From Planctomycetaceae bacterium (GTDB lineage: Bacteria; Planctomycetota; Planctomycetia; Pirellulales; Lacipirellulaceae): a DNA stretch of 10,668 bases. Position numbers and translations under genes: made by a program. Under the pieces are notes generated by a model that had not been told where the DNA came from, ran no database searches, and saw nothing but the letters and a program-made list of their open reading frames with translations. The DNA is taken from the NCBI GenBank assembly GCA_002713555.1, contig PATG01000036.1:1-10668 (forward strand), in the 5' to 3' direction. Of the stretch, positions 1 to 6,651 are shown piece after piece; within the stretch, counting starts at the first letter, position 1, and the number at the start of each line of letters is the position of its first letter.

Positions 1-177
1 CAAAGGATCGCCATTGTCCGAGTAGTCGGGTTCACCTCGGGAATTGTTTTGTCCCGAATTCCGACGCCGGCCACCTCGGCCACCCCCAGAACGATTGGAA
101 CGCCCATAATTCCCCTGGTTATTATTGTTGTTGTTACGGCCTCGATATCGACCGCCTGCTCTTTGCTTTTTCGCCAT
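1..177 (-). CDS. N-terminus of an Asn/Arg/Gly-rich basic protein, possibly transcription terminator Rho (partial)
   Basis: Read on the minus strand from an ATG at 177, the frame stays open to the window edge (59 codons) and begins MAKKQRAGGRYRGR. It then has a run of six Asn, several RGG/RG-type clusters (residues 31-39 are Gly/Arg only), and turns acidic at about 49-57 (GEPDYSDNGDP). Such low-complexity Arg/Asn/Gly tails bind nucleic acid non-specifically. Planctomycete Rho factors commonly carry a tail of this kind before the conserved RNA-binding domain, so Rho is my leading guess, but no conserved domain lies inside the window. A DEAD-box helicase or another RNA-binding protein is equally compatible. 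An in-frame ATG at 189 would add MKFQ; the GAGG abutting that ATG suits the 177 start somewhat better (12 nt spacing), though neither is ideal. The coding frame is well supported; the identity is not. Confidence 0.55.
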   Translation of the reverse strand, partial: MAKKQRAGGRYRGRNNNNNNQGNYGRSNRSGGGRGGRRRNSGQNNSRGEPDYSDNGDPL

Positions 178-781
178 CTGAAACTTCATCCTCAAATCGT
201 CAAAATAGTAACCGGTTCCCGTTGGCAAACCACATGGAACTAGCAGGCTCCATCGCCCAATCGTCCCAACAGATTCCCCAATGCCTGCAGGAACCCTGCC
301 TGCCTGCAGGAACCTTATCCTGCTGAGATCCCTACCAAAAGGGACCCAAAGTAGTGGCGATTAATTACCCAATGCCATGGAATACGAAACCCAGCATTCG
401 ATTCGGTAACCGTCTAAAATTGCGGTTGCCACACAGCACCGCTGCCCCAAAATTGCCGCCCACAAAAATACTGCTGCGAGACACCTGCGAACAAAGCTGC
501 TCACTCGGCAATCAACGCGTACAAACCATCTGCCTTAATAGCCGAAGCTTATGCACGCGGGACAAAAATTCCTGAGCGATTCCTCCTGGGAAAGGCTCCC
601 GTCAGTCCCCCTGTCTTCCCTGTCCTGTAAAACAATCCACCCGGCATGGCTCGCGTATAACAACGGCCCACGCCACACGAACATGCTTTTACGAAGTGAC
701 ACTGACTCAGATTTTAGCCGCTTTTGCAGCTACGTGATGCATACAAGCTGAAAAAATCTTTCTTTCATACTTTTCTGGTGA
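178..781. other. Gene-free intergenic stretch upstream of the left-edge gene
   Basis: I see no convincing coding frame here on either strand. The short open frames have odd composition (for example Ser/Thr/Leu/Pro-rich without domain character) and no ribosome binding site. The only visible features are a short direct repeat at 282-314 and mixed-composition sequence. For the minus-strand gene starting at 177 or 189 this would be upstream or leader sequence. Confidence 0.5.
282..314. repeat. Short direct repeat, 14 bp twice
   Basis: TGCCTGCAGGAACC occurs at 282-295 and again at 301-314, a 19 bp period. The core CCTGCAGG is itself palindromic. Two copies only; probably local duplication. No function is evident. 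Confidence 0.6.
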
Positions 782-991
782 CTGCTGACTTCTCTCAGCA
801 GGCATTCGTCGACTCCACACCTGCGCAAGGTGAGGAGTATTACTCAGTCTGGCATTGGCCAGAATAATTTAATTGCCGGGTGCTTTCAGGCACCTTACGG
901 CGTAGCGATTTTAATCCGAATCGCTAAACATGTGTAAGAATGGTGCTTTGAAATCATCGTCTGGGATACATCGATCAACACCTACGATGAT
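782..991. repeat. Array of six consecutive inverted repeats (candidate structured RNA)
   Basis: Six perfect or near-perfect hairpins follow one another without overlapping. H1: CTGCTGA 782-788 with TCAGCAG 795-801. H2: ACTCC 812-816 with GGAGT 834-838, continued after a 1x1 A/A mismatch by CACCT 818-822 with AGGTG 828-832. H3: TCTGGC 848-853 with GCCAGA 858-863. H4: GCCG 875-878 with CGGC 898-901 around GGTGC 879-883 with GCACC 890-894. H5: TAGCGATT 903-910 with AATCGCTA 919-926. H6: ATCATCGT 953-960 with ACGATGAT 984-991. A palindrome GCAAATTTGC (996-1005) follows. No open reading frame explains the region. Wobble pairs do not settle the strand. It could be a structured non-coding RNA, or a long leader of the minus-strand gene starting at 177. 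I do not recognise a known family, and the sequences do not carry the conserved integron attC core. Confidence 0.5.
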
Positions 992-1042
992 CCGAGCAAA
1001 TTTGCCCTACGGCTTACTTCCTTGATGAACCATCCGAATAAA

Positions 1043-1094
1043 AGATCTGTGAAACAATGTTTTAAAAAACTAATTTAAAACGGATCAGAGATCT
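1043..1094. repeat. AT-rich inverted repeat pair
   Basis: GTTTTAAA (1059-1066) pairs perfectly with TTTAAAAC (1074-1081) around a 7 nt loop. It is flanked by two copies of the palindrome AGATCT (1043-1048, 1089-1094), which can also pair with each other. This may be the tail of the hairpin array just upstream or an unrelated AT-rich element. No T-tract makes it an obvious terminator. Confidence 0.35.
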
Positions 1095-1817
1095 GCATAA
1101 AATCTGGCCTCGCTGATTCGGCCGCCGCCCCAGTAACAAAGCAACACCTTGTCATAGCGGCAGCTTGGCAAAGCAATACCGTGGCAGAGCGATGCCTTGC
1201 TTTTGTTTTGTTCAGGACACATCGAAAACCAAAATGCCTTAAACGGAAACCTTCACGAAGAAGCCGAATAAGCGGCCTTTAGATCCCAGCGACACTGAAG
1301 TAATTCTCTCAATGAAGCTGAGGTTGTGAACACCACGCCAATATTAGTCACAACCGGCTATCTGTCAAGCTTGTTCTTGCTAGCTATGAGAAATGTCGTC
1401 CAGAACCTATCAAGTAAATCATTTTACAATTGATCGGGAAGCATTCTGGATAGCAAATAGCAGTGGCCTAGCCACTACCCCCTCAGTGAAAAGGTCCCCG
1501 ATACGTGTATCAAGAAAAATCTGCCTGATGAGGAGCCACCAGCAGGGGCTAGCACCGTTGCTGCCCTTCCTCAGTATATGGCAGAATTCCCACGCTTGCA
1601 CCCAATCGCAAGAGAAACAACTTAAGTCTTTATATAAAAGACACTTACAGAACTCCGCAAGCACCCACGGGACCTCCACAAGCTGGCAGAATCCAGCAAT
1701 CCGGCAAAGTCACCTTATGCGGAAAAATTTAACAAAGTCACAGCCTCTGGAGTCCGATTCAAGAAGCAAGGATGGGCACAAGTTTACTCTACCCACTTTT
1801 TAGCGAATGGAATCGCC
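1095..1817. other. Intergenic region upstream of the thioredoxin-YHS gene
   Basis: There is no gene I can defend. An open frame on the plus strand at 1393-1803 and one opposite at 1419-1679 have no recognisable domain and no ribosome binding site. The frame of the downstream gene stays open upstream of its ATG back to about 1636 but lacks a start codon there. Further upstream the same frame reads plausibly (about 1461-1620) but is broken by stops. This could be a decayed gene or chance. The promoter of the downstream gene should lie here, but no strong -35/-10 pair stands out. Confidence 0.4.
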
Positions 1818-3176
1818 ATGGCTGTACGAAATTTTCTAACTCATTGCCTCTTGGCAACATTAGTATCCTCTGCATGGAGTCATCAGGCTGCACAAGCAGA
1901 AGTAATCAATTGGCGTAATAATGTGGATGCAGCCAAAGTTGAGGCCGGGCAGACTGGTCGATTTGTGCTCCTGCATTTCTGGACGCCAAGCTGTGGCCCC
2001 TGCAAAGTGCTGGAAAGAGACGTGTTCTCACAACCACAACTGGGAGCTTTCCTGGAAAAGGATTTTGTGCCGGTGAAAGTGAATGCCGATTTGTCTCCGG
2101 CACTTGCAAACGCATATCGCATCGACCAGGTACCAACCGACATCTTACTTTCACCTCAGGGTACGCCCATTGCAAGATTAAACTGCCCCAACACTTCTGA
2201 GGCATACACGGCACAGCTAACGAAAGCAGCTCAACATTTTCGCGGGGTCTTGGCAAAGCAGAAAACACCTGAGCTCACCCCTGTGCAATCGGCCTACGCA
2301 GGTTTAAATATCAGACAGAATAAAAACACGGCACTCTCCTTGCAGCAACAGCCAGTGCACACAACAGGTCCTGCACCCTCACAAGTTGCTGAAACACAAC
2401 CCAAAGTTACAAATAATCTCTATGCCGCTGTGCCCCAGTCCACCCTTCCTCAAAAAGCTACCGCTGCACCGGCACCAACAGCAACACATCAACCCAACCT
2501 GAATGCGGCAACTGTACCGCCTCGCCCAGCAGCCAGAGTTCCTGCAGGTGCGATGCCTAACAGTTATCGAAATCAGCCGGCTCCCGCCAATGCGCACACT
2601 ATGCCTAATCTAGCCACGCCATCCCTGGCAGCCGGGTCCCCTGCCCAGACATCTCAAGTAAAAACAACTTCAGCAGAATCGACTCCTCAGCAAAACGCAA
2701 AAATTACACTTGCTCAACAAACCAACGCATCCCCGGCTGTTAGCCATCCTCAGGTTGCTGCCAAGGCAAAGCCACCTCAACTTCCAGCAGGTGCTCCCCC
2801 AGTAGCCTTTGATGGATACTGTGCCGTCTCACTGAAATACGAGCAAAAATGGATCAGCGGACAACTGGAGTATGGTGCCTACCATCGAGGACTGACATTT
2901 CTATTTGCCGGCCCAGAACAACAACAAAAGTTCCTGGCGAACCCAGATGCTTACTGTCCCGTATTTTCTGGCTTGGATGTCGTAAAAATACTAGAAGACA
3001 ACCAGCAAATCGAAGGCAGTCGAAAATATGGCTTCAAGTACATGAATGCCTTTTATCTGTTTTCAAGCCAAGAAACCATGTCCCGCTTTGCTGCAAATCC
3101 GAAGCACTACGCGGCATCCGTACGGCAGGCAATGACGCGTATGGACACCAGTACGAAGGAAACGATTCGCCGTTAG
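1818..3176 (+). CDS. Exported thioredoxin-fold protein with C-terminal YHS-like domains
   Basis: A 452-residue protein. Residues 1-27 form a Sec signal peptide (hydrophobic LLATLVSSAW core, AQA cleavage site before Glu28). Residues about 29-145 are a thioredoxin domain: the redox motif CGPC is at 59-62 in FWTPSCGPCK, and the cis-proline is P106 in QVPT. Residues about 146-326 are a low-complexity Ala/Pro/Gln/Thr-rich linker. The C-terminus holds two YHS-like units: about 328-382 (FDGYCAVSL, then FLFAGPEQQQKFLANPDAY) and about 383-436 (FYLFSSQ, then FAANPKHYA). The intact CxxC predicts disulfide reductase or thiol-oxidoreductase activity outside the cytoplasm. YHS domains are often linked to metal handling, so a thiol/metal role is possible but inferred. 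The ATG at 1818 is chosen because it begins the signal peptide; only a weak GGA lies upstream. A terminator follows directly, so it is probably monocistronic. Confidence 0.88.
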   Translation: MAVRNFLTHCLLATLVSSAWSHQAAQAEVINWRNNVDAAKVEAGQTGRFVLLHFWTPSCGPCKVLERDVFSQPQLGAFLEKDFVPVKVNADLSPALANAYRIDQVPTDILLSPQGTPIARLNCPNTSEAYTAQLTKAAQHFRGVLAKQKTPELTPVQSAYAGLNIRQNKNTALSLQQQPVHTTGPAPSQVAETQPKVTNNLYAAVPQSTLPQKATAAPAPTATHQPNLNAATVPPRPAARVPAGAMPNSYRNQPAPANAHTMPNLATPSLAAGSPAQTSQVKTTSAESTPQQNAKITLAQQTNASPAVSHPQVAAKAKPPQLPAGAPPVAFDGYCAVSLKYEQKWISGQLEYGAYHRGLTFLFAGPEQQQKFLANPDAYCPVFSGLDVVKILEDNQQIEGSRKYGFKYMNAFYLFSSQETMSRFAANPKHYAASVRQAMTRMDTSTKETIRR

Positions 3177-3205
3177 AACGTAAATCGTTGGATACTTGAC
3201 ACCCC

Positions 3206-3236
3206 AAATCCCCGGCAACTTGCCGGGGATTTTTTT
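3206..3236 (+). terminator. Intrinsic terminator of the thioredoxin-YHS gene
   Basis: A GC-rich hairpin (ATCCCCGGCAA with TTGCCGGGGAT, 3208-3230) is followed directly by a run of seven T (3230-3236), 30 nt after the stop codon. This is a textbook Rho-independent terminator. The A-run on its 5' side is too short to argue for efficient termination on the other strand. Confidence 0.9.
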
Positions 3237-3283
3237 GGTTCTTAGGCTTCAAATGTTATTTTCTAGTAGTTTTATAAAAACAT

Positions 3284-3313
3284 TTGCCTGCACCGCATCG
3301 TCTGTACTAGATT
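3284..3313 (+). promoter_or_regulatory. Possible sigma70-type promoter of the structured RNA candidate
   Basis: TTGCCT (3284-3289) and TAGATT (3308-3313) are separated by 18 bp. They would start a transcript near 3320, just before the long closing stem of the fold that follows. Both hexamers match the consensus only partly. The spacing and position are the main support. Confidence 0.25.
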
Positions 3314-3464
3314 GCGCAGTGTAAGCCCTTTTGACGGGGCCCCTATGATAGGGGTTATGCTGCCGGCTAACTGAACCGAAGACTCAGTCCGTATCGCAGT
3401 GCAGCTCGAGAGCCTGCGATGTCTTACCGATGGCAGTTTTTTCGAAAGGGCTTTTATGCGCTAG
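3307..3464 (+). ncRNA. Candidate novel structured RNA, closed multibranch fold
   Basis: Closing stem: AAGCCCTTTTG (3323-3333) pairs with CGAAAGGGCTT (3443-3453), 11 bp including one U-G wobble. It can be prolonged by GCGCA (3314-3318) with TGCGC (3457-3461). Inside lie a hairpin CCCCTA/TAGGGG (3340-3354) and a stem CTGCCGG (3360-3366) pairing with CC (3427-3428) and GGCAG (3432-3436) around a GAT bulge. That stem encloses ACTGA/TCAGT (3370-3388) and ATCGCAG/CTGCGAT (3393-3420). AAGAC in the loop of the former (3379-3383) can pair with GTCTT (3421-3425) as a pseudoknot. The wobble in the closing stem is a pair only on the plus strand, hence the strand call; a C-UUCG-G loop on the minus strand argues the other way. 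It lies between convergent genes, so it is not a leader of either. No known RNA family is recognised. Confidence 0.42.
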
Positions 3465-3675
3465 CGAGGAGTTGGCTGTGATCAGGAAAACCCCCCTCCA
3501 TTACCAGAATTGGGCTTACTTTGGTTGCAACGAATGAGGAAGTTGCAGTTCCCAGATGGCTGAGACACTGAACCCGCATATTCCATCCCTGGTCAGGCTG
3601 GTAGAAATGCAAATTTTATGTCCCTCTTACTTTCCATCTGCCGGCTTTGCGTGAAACTCAGGCCTGTCGAGAAAA
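3465..3675. other. Rest of convergent intergenic region
   Basis: Non-coding as far as I can see, between the candidate RNA and the 3' end of the HEAT/TPR gene. I found no hairpin plus T-tract that would terminate the minus-strand gene ending at 3676. Confidence 0.4.
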
Positions 3676-4338
3676 CTATTTTCCCTTCAGAGTTCGCTGC
3701 AAATGGATTACCTGCGCACGGACTTCTTCCATGCTGGGATTGAGTCGCAGAGCATGACGAAAAGCCTCTAAGGCAGCTACGGGTTTTTCCAAGAGCTGGT
3801 AAGATTGACCCATGATGGATGCTGCTAGAAAGTGGCAAGCATTGATTTCAAGCGTCTGATGACAATCTCGTGATGCGGCTTCGTACTGCCCTAGCTGAAA
3901 AAACGCCTTACCGCGATAGTACCAGCCTTGAGCGATCCAGGGGGCATCTTGAACCAAAGCTGTTGCTATTTGGGCAGCCCGTTCGAATTCCTGATTTTCT
4001 AAATCCTCATTGATTACCAACAGGTGACGCTGTTGAGCAGGAGTACCAACTCGTATCCAAAGCCTGCGAATGCCATTTTCAGCTAATGTTCGCACTCCAC
4101 GATCACTGTCGACCAAAGCTCGGCCTAAAATCGCATTGGTGGAGTAATCTGCTATCCTCCCGATGGCGAGTACGGCACCGCGGCGAGCTGTCCGATCTTC
4201 TGAGGCAGCCACACGCTCCAAACCACCCGTTGTGTAATTCGCCCTGATATTGCGGATATAATTGCTTATATCCTGGTCAACTAGATAACGCTCGTAATGG
4301 CGCACTAGCAACGGTCTCTGCGGAATTGGTTGACTCAT
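3676..4338 (-). CDS. HEAT-repeat / TPR-repeat protein
   Basis: A 220-residue soluble protein starting MSQPIPQRPLLVRHYERYLV. Residues about 37-95 look like HEAT-type helical repeats (ARRGAVLAIGRIADYSTNAI, DRGVRTLAENGIRRLW). Residues about 101-203 contain three tetratricopeptide-like units, the clearest being WYYRGKAFFQLGQYEAASRD (139-158) and AALEAFRHALRLNP (188-201). Both folds are protein-interaction scaffolds; the partner is unknown. The frame is open for 58 more codons upstream, but that segment (Cys/Phe/Leu-rich) is unlike the rest and overlaps the divergent promoter region, so the ATG at 4338 is preferred. No Shine-Dalgarno site precedes it. Similar combined HEAT/TPR proteins are common in Planctomycetes (general knowledge). 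It is transcribed divergently from the STN-repeat gene. Confidence 0.8.
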   Translation of the reverse strand: MSQPIPQRPLLVRHYERYLVDQDISNYIRNIRANYTTGGLERVAASEDRTARRGAVLAIGRIADYSTNAILGRALVDSDRGVRTLAENGIRRLWIRVGTPAQQRHLLVINEDLENQEFERAAQIATALVQDAPWIAQGWYYRGKAFFQLGQYEAASRDCHQTLEINACHFLAASIMGQSYQLLEKPVAALEAFRHALRLNPSMEEVRAQVIHLQRTLKGK

Positions 4339-4661
4339 AGTAAATTTTTGGCCCGTAACGCCGATTGCGTAAACGAAAACCAATCCGTCGGGATAAAAGA
4401 TGAGGAACAAAATGCAGCGTCCCGACAACCGCGTTTTGCATAGATCAACCGTGCTCGCCCAAATCGAAAGAGCCTGGCACTTGTTGAGGTCTGGAATACT
4501 GGCCAAAAGCACATCACCCCATTCCTCTGTTGTACGAGTTTAATTAGGTTTTCCTATTTCTCAACAATTTTGTTTGTTATTGCGGCTACTACCGCCCAAT
4601 CCGTTAAAATGAAACTAGATATTTAAAATAATTCGCCAAAGTTTGTAAAAAGCATCGTTCT
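4339..4661. promoter_or_regulatory. Divergent intergenic region with AT-rich promoter area
   Basis: This region separates the divergent HEAT/TPR and STN-repeat genes. Its right half is AT-rich. TTGCGG (4580-4585) and TAAAAT (4605-4610), 19 bp apart, could be a weak promoter reading right; a second TAAAAT is at 4624-4629. No operator-like inverted repeat is obvious. Confidence 0.3.
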
Positions 4662-5645
4662 ATGAAACAAAAAGCTTGCCTACTACTGGCAATTTGGTTA
4701 GTCCCTCTGGGAGTTTCTGCCGAGAGCAACTCTCAGGAGAGGCATATCAAACGGAAATTACTTGGCCGCATTAGTATTACCTGGCAAGGCCAGGAGTTGG
4801 GCCAGGCTATCCAACGTATCGCCGAATCACAAAATATTTCGATTTGGCTGGATCGACGCGTAGACCCCCAGCAACGAATTCAAGTGCGTATCAGCGATAC
4901 ACCTTTGCAACAGGCTTTAGGAATAGTTGCAAATCAATACCACCTGGATATCGTACTTGTCGGAACAGTCCTTTACATGGGACCGCAACAATCGGTCCAG
5001 GAACTTCCAGTTTTATTACAAGAGGCACGTAGTACTCTGGCCCGAGTCCCTGTCCGCCAAAGGCGATTATGGCTCCAAGCAGAGGCCTGCTCCTGGCCTC
5101 GCTTGAGCAAACCGAGGCAACTGCTTAATGAGTGGCTGTCTGCTGCCGATCTATCAATGCATAACGAAGAATCAATCGCTCATGATCTTTGGAAAGCGAG
5201 CAAAATACCTCCACTTTCGCTAATCGATCGTACTGTTCTCCTCTTGTTTGGTTTTGACAAGACATGCCAAATCAGTCCGGATGGGAAAAGTTGTCGGATC
5301 ATCCCCATTCGCAGTTCCGTCAAATCAAAAAAACGGCCCCTCTCGAAGGTCCCGATCCCTCAACCGAAGCGTAAACACAGGGAGCCTAAGGTTTATACAC
5401 TGCAACTCCAGAATCAGCCTGTGGGGCGCGTAATAAATCAGCTAGCCCAGCAACTTCAACTGGAAGTCCATTGGGATCCTGAGCTAATGGATTCTATACC
5501 CAAGGCGCAGGAAGTACTGGTATCGTGTGACGTAAAGAATGTTCTGCTTGACGAACTCTTGAACAGCATTCTGCAACCGGCAGGTTTTCAGCACAAACGA
5601 AAAGGACAACTTCTCACAATCGAGTTGATCAGTAAAAAGAAATGA
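4662..5645 (+). CDS. Exported protein with three STN (secretin/TonB short N-terminal)-like units
   Basis: A 327-residue protein with a signal peptide at 1-20 (MKQK, hydrophobic ACLLLAIWLVPLGV, SA cleavage site). Residues about 38-108 match the secretin/TonB short N-terminal fold: ITWQGQELGQAIQRIAES, then a beta strand, DTPLQQALGIVANQYHLDIV, then a terminal strand. Residues about 244-322 repeat the pattern (LQLQNQPVGRVINQLAQQ, then VKNVLLDELLNSIL). A more divergent unit sits at about 135-217, with a HDLW motif at 174-177 and LIDRTVLLLFGF. A basic Lys/Pro-rich linker lies at 220-243. STN domains act in the periplasm as docking modules of secretins and TonB receptors. There is no secretin pore or beta-barrel here, so this is a stand-alone domain protein with unknown partner. 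The ATG at 4662 is fixed by the signal peptide; there is no Shine-Dalgarno site. Confidence 0.8.
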   Translation: MKQKACLLLAIWLVPLGVSAESNSQERHIKRKLLGRISITWQGQELGQAIQRIAESQNISIWLDRRVDPQQRIQVRISDTPLQQALGIVANQYHLDIVLVGTVLYMGPQQSVQELPVLLQEARSTLARVPVRQRRLWLQAEACSWPRLSKPRQLLNEWLSAADLSMHNEESIAHDLWKASKIPPLSLIDRTVLLLFGFDKTCQISPDGKSCRIIPIRSSVKSKKRPLSKVPIPQPKRKHREPKVYTLQLQNQPVGRVINQLAQQLQLEVHWDPELMDSIPKAQEVLVSCDVKNVLLDELLNSILQPAGFQHKRKGQLLTIELISKKK

Positions 5646-6016
5646 CGTTTGTCCCACCAAAGCACCTGGCAGCTGGAAGAAACCCTCTGGGTAGTGGCTC
5701 TGCAGCTGTCACTGCAGAAGTAGATGAAATAACCGGAGGTTACAAAACATTCTGGCAGAAAAAAACGCCCTTCGTAAAAACGAAGAGCGTTCATTGTTTA
5801 TCAGCTGTGGGTCTTAGCCAATATTGAATCAAAAAGGCCGTTCTTCGCCTTTTCTAGCAGGGCTATCGAAACTGTCTTCTCAAATCCTTCATCTTAAATT
5901 GTTCCTAACAAACATTAGGTCATGCCAGATTCGTGTCAAGCACAGAATCTTTCAGAGCAAACCATTACAAGTCCTTACACCATCTTTTATAGTGTTATCT
6001 TTAGAGCCACTCTCGA
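5646..6016. other. Convergent intergenic region with hairpins
   Basis: No gene is visible. It holds a 7 bp hairpin TCTGCAG/CTGCAGA (5699-5718), the minus-strand terminator at 5759-5791, and an imperfect hairpin AGATTC-GTG / CAC-A-GAATCT (5927-5950). Confidence 0.5.
5759..5791 (-). terminator. Intrinsic terminator of the minus-strand cluster
   Basis: AACGC (5764-5768) and CTTCGT (5770-5775) pair with ACGAAG (5780-5785) and GCGTT (5787-5791), with one C/A mismatch and an AAAA loop. On the minus strand the hairpin is followed by seven T (5765-5759), giving a classic terminator for the gene ending at 6017. On the plus strand it is followed only by a weak T-rich stretch, so termination of the STN gene there is possible but less certain. 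Confidence 0.8.
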
Positions 6017-6319
6017 TTAACGCACCAGTCGTTCCAACTGTTCGCGTATTTCCGATTCGATTTTACCTTTGAACATCATGGCCGCAAAAGGCAATTCGCC
6101 ATCGAGTACCAGCTTATTGTCCAGACTGCTGATTTTTCCCTCAATCTTAATGCCAAAAGTCTTGAAGCCAAAAATTAGATCGTTACCTTCCCAAGACTGC
6201 TCCAAGTCGCTTACCTGGTCCTGAAATTTGGACTGCAGAGCTTCGGTAAACTGAGTCAGTCGGTCTTTGGCTTCGTCGGCCGATAGCTGATGGGGGATCT
6301 CAAGGTCGAGCTTCGGCAC
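6017..6319 (-). CDS. Polyhydroxyalkanoic acid system family protein
   Basis: A 100-residue protein, full length for the PHA granule-associated family (Pfam PHA_gran_rgn; TIGRFAM putative PHA system protein). The family pattern is visible: N-terminal LDLEIPHQLSADEAKDRLTQ (amphipathic helix), central WEGNDLIFGFKTFGIKIEGKI, and C-terminal LVLDGELPFAAMMFKGKIE followed by a terminal helix. In proteobacteria the family sits beside PHA synthase genes and is presumed granule-associated; the molecular role is unproven, and no pha genes are present here. The start is GTG at 6319, supported by an AGGAG Shine-Dalgarno site 7 nt upstream, one of the few good ribosome binding sites in the window. It is the last gene before the terminator at 5759-5791. 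Confidence 0.88.
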   Translation of the reverse strand: MPKLDLEIPHQLSADEAKDRLTQFTEALQSKFQDQVSDLEQSWEGNDLIFGFKTFGIKIEGKISSLDNKLVLDGELPFAAMMFKGKIESEIREQLERLVR

Positions 6320-6453
6320 GCAGAATCTCCTGGTAAATAAATCGCAAAAAAATTGTCTTGAATAGACGTCAAGACTCTAACCAAACGCTACGGCATTTTC
6401 ACAGTCGCGGCAGCACATCTCCATGGCAAAATTACCACGCAATCTATACCGGA

Positions 6454-6651
6454 CTAATCTTCATCGTCGTATTCGGTACGATCGTTACCATGCCACAGAG
6501 GCAGCCCTTCCCGGACACGCTCTGCCATCACCGATAATTTTTCATCGGTACCAGGCATGGCAGCCGTCGAATCAAAAAGACCTTCTTGCACCTTCTCAGG
6601 CTCAAAATCCCACATTCCTTGTCTGATTGCTTCCAAAACAGACTTACGCAC
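6454..6651 (-). CDS. Small acidic conserved hypothetical protein
   Basis: About 65 residues, reading VRKSVLEAIRQGMWDFEPEK, then FDSTAAMPGTDEKL, then ERVREGLPLWH and an acidic tail TEYDDED. I recall similar small proteins with WDFEP, PGTDEKL and LPLW motifs in Planctomycetes, but I cannot assign a function. The frame can be extended to a TTG at 6666 (adding MGRND). I prefer GTG at 6651 because GGGGAG lies 7 nt upstream of it, whereas the TTG has no ribosome binding site. It sits between MfnB (257 nt upstream) and the PHA-system gene (134 nt downstream), all on the same strand. Its acidic character and size suggest a cytoplasmic regulator or adaptor, but this is only a guess. Confidence 0.72.
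   Translation of the reverse strand: MRKSVLEAIRQGMWDFEPEKVQEGLFDSTAAMPGTDEKLSVMAERVREGLPLWHGNDRTEYDDED

Noticed and set aside
354..751. Two overlapping plus-strand open frames
   Set aside because: Basic, Ser/Leu/Pro-rich translations without recognisable features or ribosome binding sites.
782..991. Gene-less integron attC array
   Set aside because: The hairpins differ in sequence and spacing and lack the GTTRRRY/RYYYAAC core sites; no integrase is nearby.
1393..1803. Plus-strand open frame of 136 codons and an opposing minus-strand frame at 1419-1679
   Set aside because: No domain, no ribosome binding site and low-information composition; neither is distinguishable from chance.
3420..3436. 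Resemblance of TTACCGATGGCAG to the 3' part of c-di-GMP riboswitches
   Set aside because: The other conserved GEMM-I elements, including the tetraloop receptor and GCAAAGC-type core, are missing, and no gene follows on that strand.
4339..4512. 58-codon N-terminal extension of the HEAT/TPR protein
   Set aside because: Its composition differs sharply from the rest, and the ATG at 4338 gives a sensible soluble protein.
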